From the NCBI GenBank assembly GCA_902729315.2, contig LR746276.1, positions 1,536,669 to 1,600,668 on the forward strand: a stretch of DNA of 64,000 nucleotides, in the 5' to 3' direction. The notes beneath the pieces are model-generated. The model searched no databases. It was not told the DNA's origin and saw only the letters and a list, made by a program, of their open reading frames with translations. Both the position numbers and the translations under genes were made by a program. Below are positions 21,951 to 47,050 of this stretch, piece by piece. This stretch comes from Spirodela intermedia (taxonomy: Eukaryota > Streptophyta > Magnoliopsida > Alismatales > Araceae). The number at the start of each line of letters is the position of its first letter. The stretch's first letter is position 1.

Positions 21951-22642
21951 TCTAAAATTATAATCTGGTGTTTTTTTATGATGCGTTCATGCTTTTCGGT
22001 TTGAAGAATCTGAGAAACGTAAAACGATATGGGAACAGTTTTAGAAATCGAAGGCCCGAGATCTAGAAAAATGAAAAGAAAAAGAAATTCGGGCATTCGA
22101 ATAATCTCGGGGTGAAAAGAGTTTCTGTCGGCAAAATTCGGAATCATCTCCAGGAACTTCGCGAGGAATTCCATTTTTATTTTATTTTTTTAATCTCGAA
22201 GGTCGTTTTAATGGCGCAGAAGAGTCCTCGTGATCGGCCGGGCACCGCAAAACCCAAAAGCTGGGAGAGGAGATGGTTGGCTGAGGAAGAAGAGGCGCCG
22301 TGCCCACGTCGTCATCTTCTTCGCTTTGATTAATGGCCTCTGGTTTTTCTCCAATCCCCCTCCGTTGCTCTTCTGGGCACCAGTTGCCTCTTTTAGAGAG
22401 AGAGAGAGAGAGGGACGAGGGTGATTTGGTGGGCCAGCTTTGACATGACAGCTGCTTCCTCGAGGGTATGCCACCTCGCGCTCTCCTCCACGGTTTTCCC
22501 CTCGTCCCCGTCCCGCCGGCGATTCCCTCCCGTGTGCAGCCTTCTTCCCCGGGTACAGGTGGTGGGAACAGGTCCTCGAAGCGTCACCTGCTCTAGTGTC
22601 GTCGGCAGCGGCAGAAGCTGCGGCGCTGTTGAAGCTACGATC
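21951..22642. other. Spacer and leader upstream of the sugar phosphatase gene
   Basis: AT-rich to about 22200, then more GC-rich with a short (GA)n tract at 22396-22413. The 22440-22642 part is likely promoter and 5' UTR. A minus-strand open frame across 22393-22884 reads as low-complexity sequence opposite CT tracts and is not taken as a gene. Confidence 0.45.
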
Positions 22643-24042
22643 ATGCCGACCGACATATCAACGCAGAGGTTCCCTCTCTCTCTCGCTCTCTCTCTCGCTC
22701 CCTCGCTCGCTCGCTCTCTGTGTCTCTCTCCCTCCGTGTTTCCGACGGATCTGAGTTCTCCTTGGGAAGCAGAGGAAGAAGACGATGGTATCCAGTGGAT
22801 TTGGGCCTTCCAGGCTGCAAGACGATCTGGGATTAGGCTGATCGGATCAATTAGTGGAGAAAAAAATTCTCTTCGAATGGTCATAGCTTTGCTATATCTT
22901 TCCTATCTCGTCACGATCGACTGGTCCTGATCGCCATGCCCATTCTAGGGTTCTAACAGTTTAAACCTGTTTTGAATCACTGAACCTCGGGCATGATCCC
23001 TGAAATTCGTCGTTAATTTGTTGAGTATTCTCTCCCCCATTGATCTTCTTTCTCCTGTTTCGCCCCCAAACCAGGTTCTCCTTCGCCTCCATCTTCCCGC
23101 TCGAAGCTGTTCTATTCGACATCGATGGAACGCTCTGCGATTCCGATCCCATCCACTACTTCGCCTTCCGGGAAATGCTCCAGGAGGTACGGCGCCCTCG
23201 ATCTGATCTGCACGAAAATCTCTTCGTTTCCTCCGCCGGATCTCTTCCAACACGGCTCATTTGCAGGTCGGATACAACGGCGGGGAGCCCATCACGGAGG
23301 AGTTCTTCGCGAAGAACATCAGCGGCGGGCACAACGACGATCTCGCGCGGTTCCTCTTCCCTGACTGGGATCACAAGACAGCCATGAAATTCATGGACGA
23401 CAAGGAAGCCATGTTCCGGAGGTAATTACTACAATTCACAGAGAACTCCGGCGGAGTCCGTCGTAGGGCGGTCATGATTGAGGAGAACTCCGCTTTCAGA
23501 CTGGCGGCGGAGAAGCTGAAACCAGTGGAGGGACTCCACAAGCTCTGCAGATGGATCGAAGACCGCCGACTGAAGCGCGCTGCAGTGACCAACGCCCCCA
23601 GGGCGAACGCCGAGCTCATGATCTCCATCCTCGGCCTCTCCGACTTCTTCGAGGTGCTCGTCGTAGGGAGCGAGTGCGAGCGGGCAAAGCCTTTCCCTGA
23701 TCCATACCTGAAGGCTCTGAAGCTTATCGGGGCGTCTTCTGATCACACCTTCGTCTTCGAGGTCCGGTCGCCCTTCTCTTCTTCTTCTTCTTCTTCCTCC
23801 TCCCCGAGAGCGAATAAACCCTAATCTCTGCTCTCCGCCCCGATTTTCTCAAGGACTCTGCGTCGGGAATAAAGGCCGGCGTCGCAGCGGGGATGCCGGT
23901 CGTGGGGTTGAGAACGAGGAATCCCGAGGGGATGCTGCTGGACGCCGGCGCCGCCCTCCTCATCGGAGATTTCGAGGATCCGAAGCTGTGGGCAGCGCTG
24001 GAAGAGGACGAGCGGCGAGCTGCTGCAGCAGGCGGAGCTTAA
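22643..24042 (+). CDS. SGPP: HAD-superfamily sugar phosphatase (SGPP-like), 5 exons
   Basis: Exons: 22643-22668, 23075-23186, 23267-23421, 23500-23761, 23854-24042. The sum is 744 nt, 247 aa. The core FPLEAVLFDIDGTLCDSDPI holds the HAD motif I with nucleophile D24 and acid D26. Motif II is AAVTNAP (T128), motif III lies around K161 (AKPFPDPY), and motif IV is FEDSASGIKAG (E185, D186). GSEC and GMPVVGL follow the usual order. It matches Arabidopsis Sgpp, a broad-range sugar-phosphate phosphatase of the cytosol. The first exon (MPTDISTQ) is only 26 coding nt and its donor (AGAG/gttccc) is weak. It was chosen because it restores frame and gives an ATG, since no ATG precedes the core inside exon 2. 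A CT/CGCT-rich tract follows that donor directly. Exons 2-5 are certain; exon 1 is tentative. Confidence 0.88.
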
Positions 24043-24421
24043 GGAGAGAATCCGATTCACAAGAGGCACTATATTCACTCCATTTTTATGCTCTTCCCCT
24101 CCTCTTCCATCTCCACCCCGCTCCTGCTGGCGCGACTATCCGAGAACCTGAAGCTTCTTAGTATTTAAATGCAAAAATATTTCTAGTTGTTTAGTGGGCT
24201 AAAGTTCTCGGTGTCTTTAAGTGGGCCATAAGTGATCAGTCCATTTAATGTACGATGACTATAAATACTATTCTTTCTCTTTATTTTAATATATGAAATA
24301 TTTCATCCTTTTTAAGGGTCCGCACAACCGTCCCCTTTCCCTCTCTCTCTCTCTCTCTCATCTATTTTTCCTTTCAAAATTATTATTTTTGTTGCAGGTT
24401 TATTCTTTTATTTCCTATAAG

Positions 24422-27400
24422 TGGTATTCAAGTTCGCATATTGAATGTTGTTTTTTTTTGTGGAGAGATAAATAACAATGAAAGAGAAGAAATTCGAGGT
24501 TTGTGAAAAGTATTTAAGGTTTTTCTAAAGATTTCTTACTATAACAAGTATTTTGAATATTAGAATCATCATTTATGTGAAGAAGAATCGTCATAACAGT
24601 GAGATGACGAATGATAATCTTTTAAATTATCACAACCTTTTATTATATTTTTTAATAGAAAGAAATATGATTTTTAGAGTATTAAATTGAAGACATTTTT
24701 TATTTCTCAAGACATAATAATTAGTTGACAGTGAAAATAAGAAAGGAGATTCTTCAAGACAAGAAAATAAGAAATTTAGAAAAAAGGATGTTAAAATGTT
24801 ATTAGTTTTACAACAATCAGTTTTAGAAGCCATTTTTCCACGAATTGCTAATGCATCAAGTTCACTTAAAGTTTGGAAAATTTTAAAAAATAAATTTCAT
24901 AGTGATAGCATTGTTATGAATGTGAAGTTTCAAATTCTTCATTGAGAATTTGAAAATATTTTATGAAATAAGATGAATCAGTGTATGATTTTTTTCTAAA
25001 GTTGTTGTTCTTATAAATCAAATGAGAATATTTGGTGAAGATATTTCGAAAAAAAGAATTATTGATTTTTTTAAAAGAATTTTGTCTTTTAAATTTGATA
25101 ATATTATTGCTACTATTGAACAATCTAAGGATTTATCTATTTATACCCAAAATGAGTTGGTTGGAGCATTATTAGCATATGAAGAATGAATTAATAGACA
25201 AAAGAAAGAATCTATTGAATAAACATTCCAATCAAAAGTTGAAATTTCAAAGAATGAGAAAAATAGTGAAGATACATCTACACAATGAGGACGTGGTAAA
25301 AGACACTACCAAAATAGAGGCCGTGGAATAGGACATAGTAAATAATATTATGGGTAACAAAGAAATGATGGTAGAAATCAACAAAATCAAAAACCAAATT
25401 ACAAAATTATGCAATGTCATTTTTGTAAGAAATATGATCACATTGAAACCTGTTGTTATGAAAAGTCAAAACAATAAGAAAATATGAGAGAAGGAAATTC
25501 TAAATCAATGTGTAATTTTTATAAGAAGTATGGTCATATTGAAGCAATTTGTTCGGAGAATAAAAAAGGACAACAAATATTGTTGAAGAAAATGATCAAA
25601 ATAAGTTGTTTATCACTAACTTTTCTTCAAGTTCAAGTACATCAAATATATGACTTATTGGTAGCAATTGTAACAATCATATGACATGTGAAAAAGATTT
25701 ATTTTAGAATATTGACACCTCTATAGTTTGTGATGTGACTATTGGTGATGGAAATAGTATGAAATTGAAGTTATTGGTATTATTATTGTTCATACTAAAT
25801 CTTGGACAAATACATTAATTCATGATGTTTATTTTGTTCTAAAATGTTACATAACTTGTTTAGTGTAGGTCAATTATTAGAATGTGATTTGATTGTTCAT
25901 TTCGAAGATGATAGATGTGTTACCAAGCATAAGAAGAGTTGCATGACTCTGATGATGATTCTTAAGGTTAGAAAGAGGATGTTTCCTCTTTGATATTTCA
26001 AGACTTATTAATTTTGGCATGATTACAAAAAAAAATGATTTATCTTCACTTTGGCATATGTATTATGGTCATTTAAACTTTAATGCATTGAAATTATTAC
26101 ATCACAAACATATAGTTGTTAGTTTATCTTCTATTTCAATAAATGACAAAGTATGTGAATGATATGTTTATTGCAAACAACATCAATTATCATTTCTTAT
26201 TGGCAAATCATAGAAAGTAAGGTTTCCTCTTGTATTACATGTTGATTTATGTGGTCTAATGAAAACATTATCCTTGAATGGTAGTCGATATTTTTTATTG
26301 ATTATTGAGGACTTCACACATATGAGTTAGGTTTATTATTTTTCATAAATCTTAAGCATTTTACAAGTTTATTTATTTCAAAACTTTTTCTGAAAAATCA
26401 AGTGGGCATATTATTAAAACTCTTCAAACAGATTGAGGAGGAGAATTTATTTTTCATGAGTTTGAGTTATTTTGTAAGAAACATGGAATTAAAAGACAGC
26501 TTGCTATTAGAAAAACTCCAAAGGAAAATGGTATTGTTGAATGAAAGAATATAACTATTGTGCAAATTGTTAGAAGTATGTTTAGTGAGAATCATTTTCT
26601 TAATGATTTTTAGGCTGAAGCTGTTGCAACTTCTATTTATCTTTTAAATATTTCTCCTACAAAAGTGGTGATGAATATAACTCTTTATGAAGCTTGGTAT
26701 AATCGAAAGCCTCATGTTAGACATTTAAAAGTTTTTAGTTGCATATCTTATGCTTTAATTGATGTTGATGATCATAGTAAGATACACAAAAAGATTATTA
26801 ATTTGTCATGACATTATATTTAATGAATATACTTACTTAAATTAGAACACAGATCTAATTTTTCAAATTTATTCTTGTGAAAATGAGCAAAAAATTATGC
26901 AAAATAATGAAGATTCAATAGGTGAAGCTTCAACTTCATGTATCACAACTTAAAGATCTTCTTCAAGAAATAAAAGTGATATTAATGACCAAAATGATTC
27001 AAGTCTAAAATCATCAAGTACTCTAAGAAAGATGAAACCTTTATGTGATATTTGTGAATCATGTGTTTTTACTCTTATGATTGTAGAACCAATAAGTAAT
27101 AAGGAGGCAAAAGATAAAGATAAATGAGAGAAAGTAATGCAAGAAGAAATTATAGTAATTGAGAAGAATGACACATGAGAATTGATGAATTTATCACAAA
27201 AGACAAAAGTAATTTGAGTCAAGTGAGTTTAGAAAGTAAAGTATAAATCGGATAGCATTGTTCAAAAATACAAGATAAGTTTAGTAGTGAAGGAATATAC
27301 ACAACAACAAGGTATTGATTACTTTAAAATATTTTCTCTGATTATAAGATTTGAAATAATTCGTATCGTTTTAGTCGTGGCAACCTAAATAAAATGATTT

Positions 27401-27542
27401 TTTTTTTCAATTTGATGTTAAATTAGTATTTTTAAATGATTATTTGAATACAAATATATATGTTGAATAACTATTAGGTTTTATTCTTGAAAGAAGAGAG
27501 AACAAAGTGTATAAATTGAAGAAGTCACTTTATAGTCTTAAA
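24422..27542 (+). mobile_element. Decayed Ty1/copia LTR retrotransposon, gag to start of RT
   Basis: It begins with a primer-binding-like TGGTATTCAAG at 24422; a 5' LTR probably lies just upstream but its edges are not clear. In order: a UBN2-type Gag (about 24796-25190, with VLEAIFPRIANASSSLKVW and SKDLS); two CCHC-like knuckles (C-HF-C-KKYD-H-IETC-C near 25412, and a second with Cys to Tyr near 25510); a broken protease (HMTCEKDLF); GAG-pre-integrase and integrase (about 26030-26790, with LWHMYYGHLNF, CKQHQLSFLIGKS, RYFLLIIEDFTHM and KENGIVE); then the N-terminal RT (27130-27540, with KSDSIVQKYKISLVVKEYTQ and YKLKKSLYSLKQ). Many stops and frameshifts interrupt it, so it is inactive. The remainder of RT, RNase H and the 3' LTR are missing. 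Confidence 0.88.
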
Positions 27543-27941
27543 CAATTTATACACTTTGTTCTCTCTTCCTTTAAGAATAAAATCTAGTGGTTGCTCAACA
27601 TATACATCTTCATTCAAATAATCATTCGAAAATATTGATTTAACATCAAATTGAAAAACTTTTCATTTCATTTGAGCTGCCACGACTAAAACAATACGAA
27701 TTGTTTTAAATCTTGAAATTGGAGAAAATATTTCAAAGTAATCAATACCTTGTTGCTATGCATATCTCTTCACTACTTACTTTGTCTTATATTTTTTAAC
27801 ATTGTCATCCGATTTATACTTCACTTTGTAAACCCATTTGACTCCAATTGTTGTTGTCTTTTGTGATAAATTCACTAACTCACATGTGTTATTCTTTTCA
27901 ATTGCTGTAATTTCTTCTTACATTATCTTCTCCCATTCATG
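27127..27941. repeat. Large inverted repeat of the copia RT region (about 390 bp per arm)
   Basis: The left arm is 27127-27518 (sense RT) and the right arm 27543-27941 (antisense RT), separated by about 24 bp. Arms are diverged but alignable throughout. They pair, for example, GTGTATAAATTG at 27507-27518 with CAATTTATACAC at 27543-27554. The right arm read in reverse gives GVKWVYKVKYKSD and QQGIDYFEIFSPIS, the same RT region. It is either a second element in the opposite direction or an inverted duplication. Confidence 0.88.
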
Positions 27942-29362
27942 GCTGAAAATCGTGTATGGCTAGAGATGATTGCCCAGCAGAGCGTGTGCTCAATAAATCT
28001 CTTCAATATCGTCTTTTGCCCTGAGATTACACCAAGGTAGGAGAAACATTACGCAGTGTTCTGCACTCGAAGGGACGCAACCGAAGAATGGTGGTACGAG
28101 CAAATCATAACCCTAACCTAACCCAAAACCTAAGGGAACCAATCTTCAGAGGGGAGCACCGCCTGGACTTTCCTCTGCGACCGCCGTTGAATCTCGCTGC
28201 CCTTCGCTCCGATGCCCCCTCTCGTCGGGCGTAGAGAATCAACTCTCTCTCTCTCTCTCGCTCTCTCTACCTCCTCCCCCGTCGCGGTGAATGAAGGCGC
28301 GGTGAAGTAGCGCGGCTCACGCAATGGAGAAGGGCATCATGCATGCGAGAAACGGAGTGAGCAGGCTGCTCGCAGACTACGACGCAGGATGAGAGGGAAT
28401 CGATCGTTTATCACAGAGTGAGAGAGGATGACCGGCCGTAAGGTGGAAGAGACTGAACAGAATCGCCGAGATCTCTGCATCTGAGCACTCATCTGGCGCA
28501 AGGTGCAGGTGGGCGAACACGGATTTGCTCCAGCGTGCTCTCCTACGCCCACAGGTACGGATTACCTCCCCCTTCTTCGTTCTCCAAGAAGTCGTAACCT
28601 AGAAAGATAGTATCCATTAATGGCGTGAGCATCGTCATTCTACAAAGGAGATCCATTCCAGAGATATATCTTCTTCTTCTTCTTCTTCGGGAGATTCTCA
28701 TGGTAGTTTCTGGGTTTCTGAGTTACTGTTGAAGGTGGGTTCGTGGGAGATTTCACGACCCGTTGACCCATCTCTCAAGGTCAATGGCCGGAGTGATGGG
28801 GCAGTGTGGCATACCCTTTTTCACAGTACTCAAAACTGCTAAGGGACCAGCAGCGGATTGATGGAACTGTAGATTAATTAAGCTCTCGACTAACACACAC
28901 ATTGGTACTAATTAACATTAAATCCACACCTTCATAACTGTAGATGATTATAAGCTAAAATGGAATGCCTTGCTAACTCTGCTTCTTTATTTATTTTTAT
29001 TTATTTTTATTTTTTATTTTTGTTGCTATCATACAACTCGTAATAAAAATCGTGGTCTTGGGGGGCCCAAGGAGAAGGTTCTTGGATTTTTCCTGCCCAA
29101 ACATGCGCATTGGTTTCCTATAAATATGATAGAACTGTGTGATCATCTACCCCTTCCCCTGGCCAAATGACTGGATCATCATCTCTACCTGTTCTCCATA
29201 ATCTAGAAAATAGAAATTTCTTGCTGGAAATCGATACACAGTAATTGTATGGTAGATATGATGGCAAGTGGAAAATGATGATAAAACACTTTTTTCTAGG
29301 CATATTTGGCGGAATTATCAGGCTACTTAAGTCAAAGTACGCGCCATATAAAGCACTTTACC

Positions 29363-29402
<40 letters not shown>

Positions 29403-29875
29403 ATTTCAGACTCCTTGATTTCAGGCCACATTAGTCTAATAAAAGGAACTAGACCCACATTAATCTGTACAAAATCCTCTTCAAAGTAAAGTAATGCGCT
29501 CTATTTACCCTTTAAGAAGACAAGAATAAAAAAAATCATGAACCAAGTCAAGCTCTCATACCTTTGACTCAGCCTACTTGAGTAATTCCTCACAGATGGC
29601 TGTACCCTAAAAGGATAGACGGCGGCACCGCCAGGAACTATGAACAGCATCAGCCGAGAATCTTCATCCAGGGTTTTAATGTCCCTAAGGTAATAACAGA
29701 AAACAATACGATGCAAACATAACATAAAACGAGGATTTTATTGAATAGCATTTGGGTAGTCAAAACCATCTTTATGAAGAGCATCACCCTCTTCCTCACT
29801 CACACGTGACACAGTATCCTTGCACACGTGTGAATGGCCATCAGTCTTCCGTGCAGCCAAGAAAATTTATAGGGT
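27942..29875. other. Spacer between the copia remnant and the NAD-ME gene
   Basis: The stretch 28080-28620 is GC-rich and transcript-like, with CT tracts at 28242-28268, but no frame has a recognisable product. A (TTC)n run is at about 28669-28689 and a (GA)n microsatellite at 29365-29401. The right end (29500-29875) is the 3' region of the malic enzyme gene. I see no gene. Confidence 0.5.
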
Positions 29876-43832
<13,957 letters not shown>

Positions 43833-44848
43833 CTTCGCCTCCCCGCGAGAAATCCCCTCAGCGCAGGGACGAACCAGACACTGGCGAAGAGACTGTCCGA
43901 GTCAGAAGGATGGGGCGGGCTGCGGAGTTGGTGCGATCGCCTTTGACTGCCGGCGCATCTGGACTGTTCACCAAAATGGATAGGAAGATGCCTGACTTTC
44001 ACCGGGCGGACCGGTTCATGGGTATGTATACGTCGATTGTTCTCAGTCAACGATAGCCAGCTTGACCCTTTTTTTAAAAAAAAGTAACTAATTATTATTA
44101 AATTAATTATCATTATATTATCCAGTTTTTAACAGTCATTTTTCTTCAATTTATTTTTTTTTCTTGAAAAAAGAAAGGGAGTTGCCCAAAGGGGGAAGTT
44201 GCCCACGAGCAAGTCAACGAGGGTGGTCCTTTGCTATTGACATTTGGAACTTCCCGTTTTAGATATTCCTAATTTTTATTAATGTGACTAAATATATAGA
44301 CCAAGTGGCGTTTTGACTTTCTAGTTGACTTAATTTTTAATAGCTTCTCGCATTTAAAATTTAGCACCACTTTAGTTTCATGAATATTTTATTGAGATCA
44401 CTGCCAAAATCATGGCATGAGCTCAAATAATCTCACGCATATACCAAGAAATCAAGCCAGGTTTGACCTTTTTTGGGTGAGATCCTCTTCTCGTCACCCA
44501 TTTCTAAATTGGCCTAATTCCACATTAGGTGAGGGACAATTAAGGTATGATACGCCCTGTTTGACTTTAAATATAATGTCTACATATGGAAATGAGTAAC
44601 TTTTGACTTCCTACGAGCTTGATCCTATAAGCTAAATTTATTTAATTTTATATTTTTCAATAAAAATATCAAATAAGTCAATCAATAACAATTTAATAGG
44701 AATAAAATAAATTTCATATTTATCTTTCCACAGTTTCATATTTTTATCTTTCCCCACAAAAAAATATAGGAATAAAAAAAAACTCAAGAAGCTACTATTT
44801 CATCTAGAAAACTCTCAGCAAGAGAAATGAGAATTGGATGAAACTATA
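43833..44848 (-). promoter_or_regulatory. Upstream region of the NAD-ME gene, rich in TTGAC cores
   Basis: The first 220 bp upstream of the ATG are GC-rich and likely leader. Beyond that, W-box cores (TTGAC or its complement) recur, for example near 44062, 44211, 44312, 44323, 44463, 44562 and 44603. WRKY factors bind such sites. The density is seen; control is inferred. Confidence 0.4.
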
Positions 44849-46085
44849 ATATGGTGGATCATTCAAGTTTATCTTAGATAATCAAGCTTTCCATTGGTTG
44901 ACTTAGTTATCAAGGCCACCTATAATTATTCTTGGTCAACTACCCAGATGAGGGTAAAGCACAACGGCAAGGATGTTCTAGTAGACAAAATATAGTAATT
45001 TGAAAATAATTATTTTAAATACATAATTCAACAATAAATACCTATAAAAATGTCGTAGACGATGTTAATATAGATGTAAAATTAATGAAAAAAAACGATG
45101 GGAAATTTGTTACTTTTTTACATCATAAGCTTTCTTTCAACTATTTTTCTTAAAATAGCAAAAAATTGGTACAATACCATGACATGGCTCACACAACCAC
45201 TCATCAAATTCCACTCACAATATCCAACATCATGATAAAAAAATGGTTATAAAAAATAGCCAAGAAATTAAGATAAATGATTGCAATTATGTCCATGAGT
45301 ACTACCTCAGTCAAAGTTCCATAATTTTTTAGGGTTGTATGCCTTGTCGAAAGTTTGACTTTGGTGCTAGAAACCAAAAAAGTCAAGCCGAGCCAAAGCC
45401 CATAACAAGTTCACAAGGCTCAATATTGGATTTTTTTTGTTGTTGACAATAATAGACAAAACATTTAAACAATAAATGTATGAACTTACGTGGGATATGG
45501 TGGATTATTCAAGCTTATCTTAGATAACCAAGCTTTCCATTAGTTGACTTATTTATTAGGCCCACTTAAAATAATGGGCAACTACTTAGACAAGGGCAAA
45601 GCCAATAGGAATGATCTTCCAATAGGCAAAATATAGCAATAAGAAAAATTAATGCCCTAAATACACAATTAAGCAATATATACTATAAACGTGTGGGAGA
45701 TAATGTTAATATTGATGTAAAATTAATGAAAGAAATAATAGGAAATTTATTACCTTTTTACTATCATAAGCTTTTTCTCAACCATTTTCCTTAAAATAGT
45801 AAAAAAAATTGGTGCAATACCGTGGCATGGCTCACATGGCCACTTACTAAATTCCCCTCACAATAGTCAGAATGATAAAATGATTGGAACTATGTTCGTG
45901 AGTGCTAACTTAGTCAAAGTTTCATAATTTTTTAGGGTCTTACAATTGATTTTGTCGCTAGAACCCGACAAAGTCAAGCCGGGCCAAAGCCCGAAACTAA
46001 TTCACAACGCTTGGTATTGATTTTTTTGACAATAATTAGAAGAAAACGTTTGATACAATAAATGTCTGAACTTACCCGGCATAGT
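44849..46085. repeat. Two tandem direct repeats, period 646 bp
   Basis: Copy 1 is 44849-45494 and copy 2 is 45495-46085 (about 590 bp after small deletions). Both start ATATGGTGGATcATTCAAG and end GAACTTAC. They share, in order, CAAGCTTTCCATT, GATGTTAATAT.GATGTAAAA, CATAAGCTTT, CAATACC.TGGCATGGCTCAC, CATAATTTTTTAGGGT and AAAGTCAAGCCGgGCCAAAG. Identity is roughly four in five bases by eye. No coding content or terminal motifs of a known transposon were seen. Confidence 0.9.
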
Positions 46086-47050
46086 AGCCGCACGTCCACG
46101 TCAGAATGATTAATGCAAGTTTTGACCTATGTTGAAGATGACCCATCTGGTGGGCCCGCGAAAGGGACCAAATATGACCTCTGCTGCGTACTCTGGCAGT
46201 CCCCATTTAGTTAACATGCATATTTAATTGTGAGAATTTAAAAAAAGCCCAACAAAGTGTACTCACATTTATTGGAGGCCGCTCGGGCCCGGCCCGGCCC
46301 GACCAGGATTTCCAAAGCCCGGAAAATGGTGTTCTTCCTATATAATAAGTGCTCGAACTCTGGCCTGACACTGTTCATGGGCCGGGCCGGTCTTCCGGGC
46401 CCGTTTTACCCTTTTTTTTAATAAAAACAACAAGAGCTAAAATAATTGTGAGCTATTTTGTTTTAGTGCGAGTGGGTCCCACAAGAGGACCGTGCAGCAT
46501 GGGCGCCTATTTATTATGATCAGGGAGATAGGGTTGATGACGTCAGCGGGTCATATGCTGGGGCCCCCACAAGAATCCAAAACCCCGAGATCCATATCGG
46601 ACGGCAAGGATCCGCCGCCCCGAAGCGAATGCTCGCCACTTCAACGGCAGGGGAGACGCGGCGGCGCCGCCGCCGGTAGGGGGCCACCGGAGTAAATCCG
46701 ACTTAAAAGAACCCGGCTGCGGAAGGTGGCTGCGCCACCAGATCCAATCCTCGGAGCTCGAGGAAAAGGGTGGAGGAGAGGAGGAGCAGAGATGCCCGAT
46801 CATGGGGGGTCCTCTTCTCTCTGCTCACCGTCTCTTCCACGGCGGCGACACTGTATTTAGGGCGGTATAGAGAAGAGGTAGGAGGAAGGAGGAAGGAGGA
46901 GAGTTGGTGACAGTGAGAGGTAGGTCTGTCCCTGTCCAATCTTAGGGTTCCGATATTTTTTTTATATATTTGGGGGATTGCCGACGGCTTTGGAAGATTT
47001 CCTCCTCCTCCGATGGCGGAGGAGAAGGTCAGTGAGATGCGACGAGGAGG
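46086..47050. other. Spacer and promoter of the OCTOPUS-like gene
   Basis: Two GC palindrome clusters (46275-46325 and 46378-46405) contain repeated GGCCCGGCCCG. The 46480-47050 part is GC-rich and likely promoter and leader. No gene is recognised. Confidence 0.5.

Noticed and set aside
28337-28552. 71-codon minus-strand frame in the GC-rich part of the 28 kb spacer
   Set aside because: No recognisable motif, no ATG at its start, no convincing splice partners on either side.
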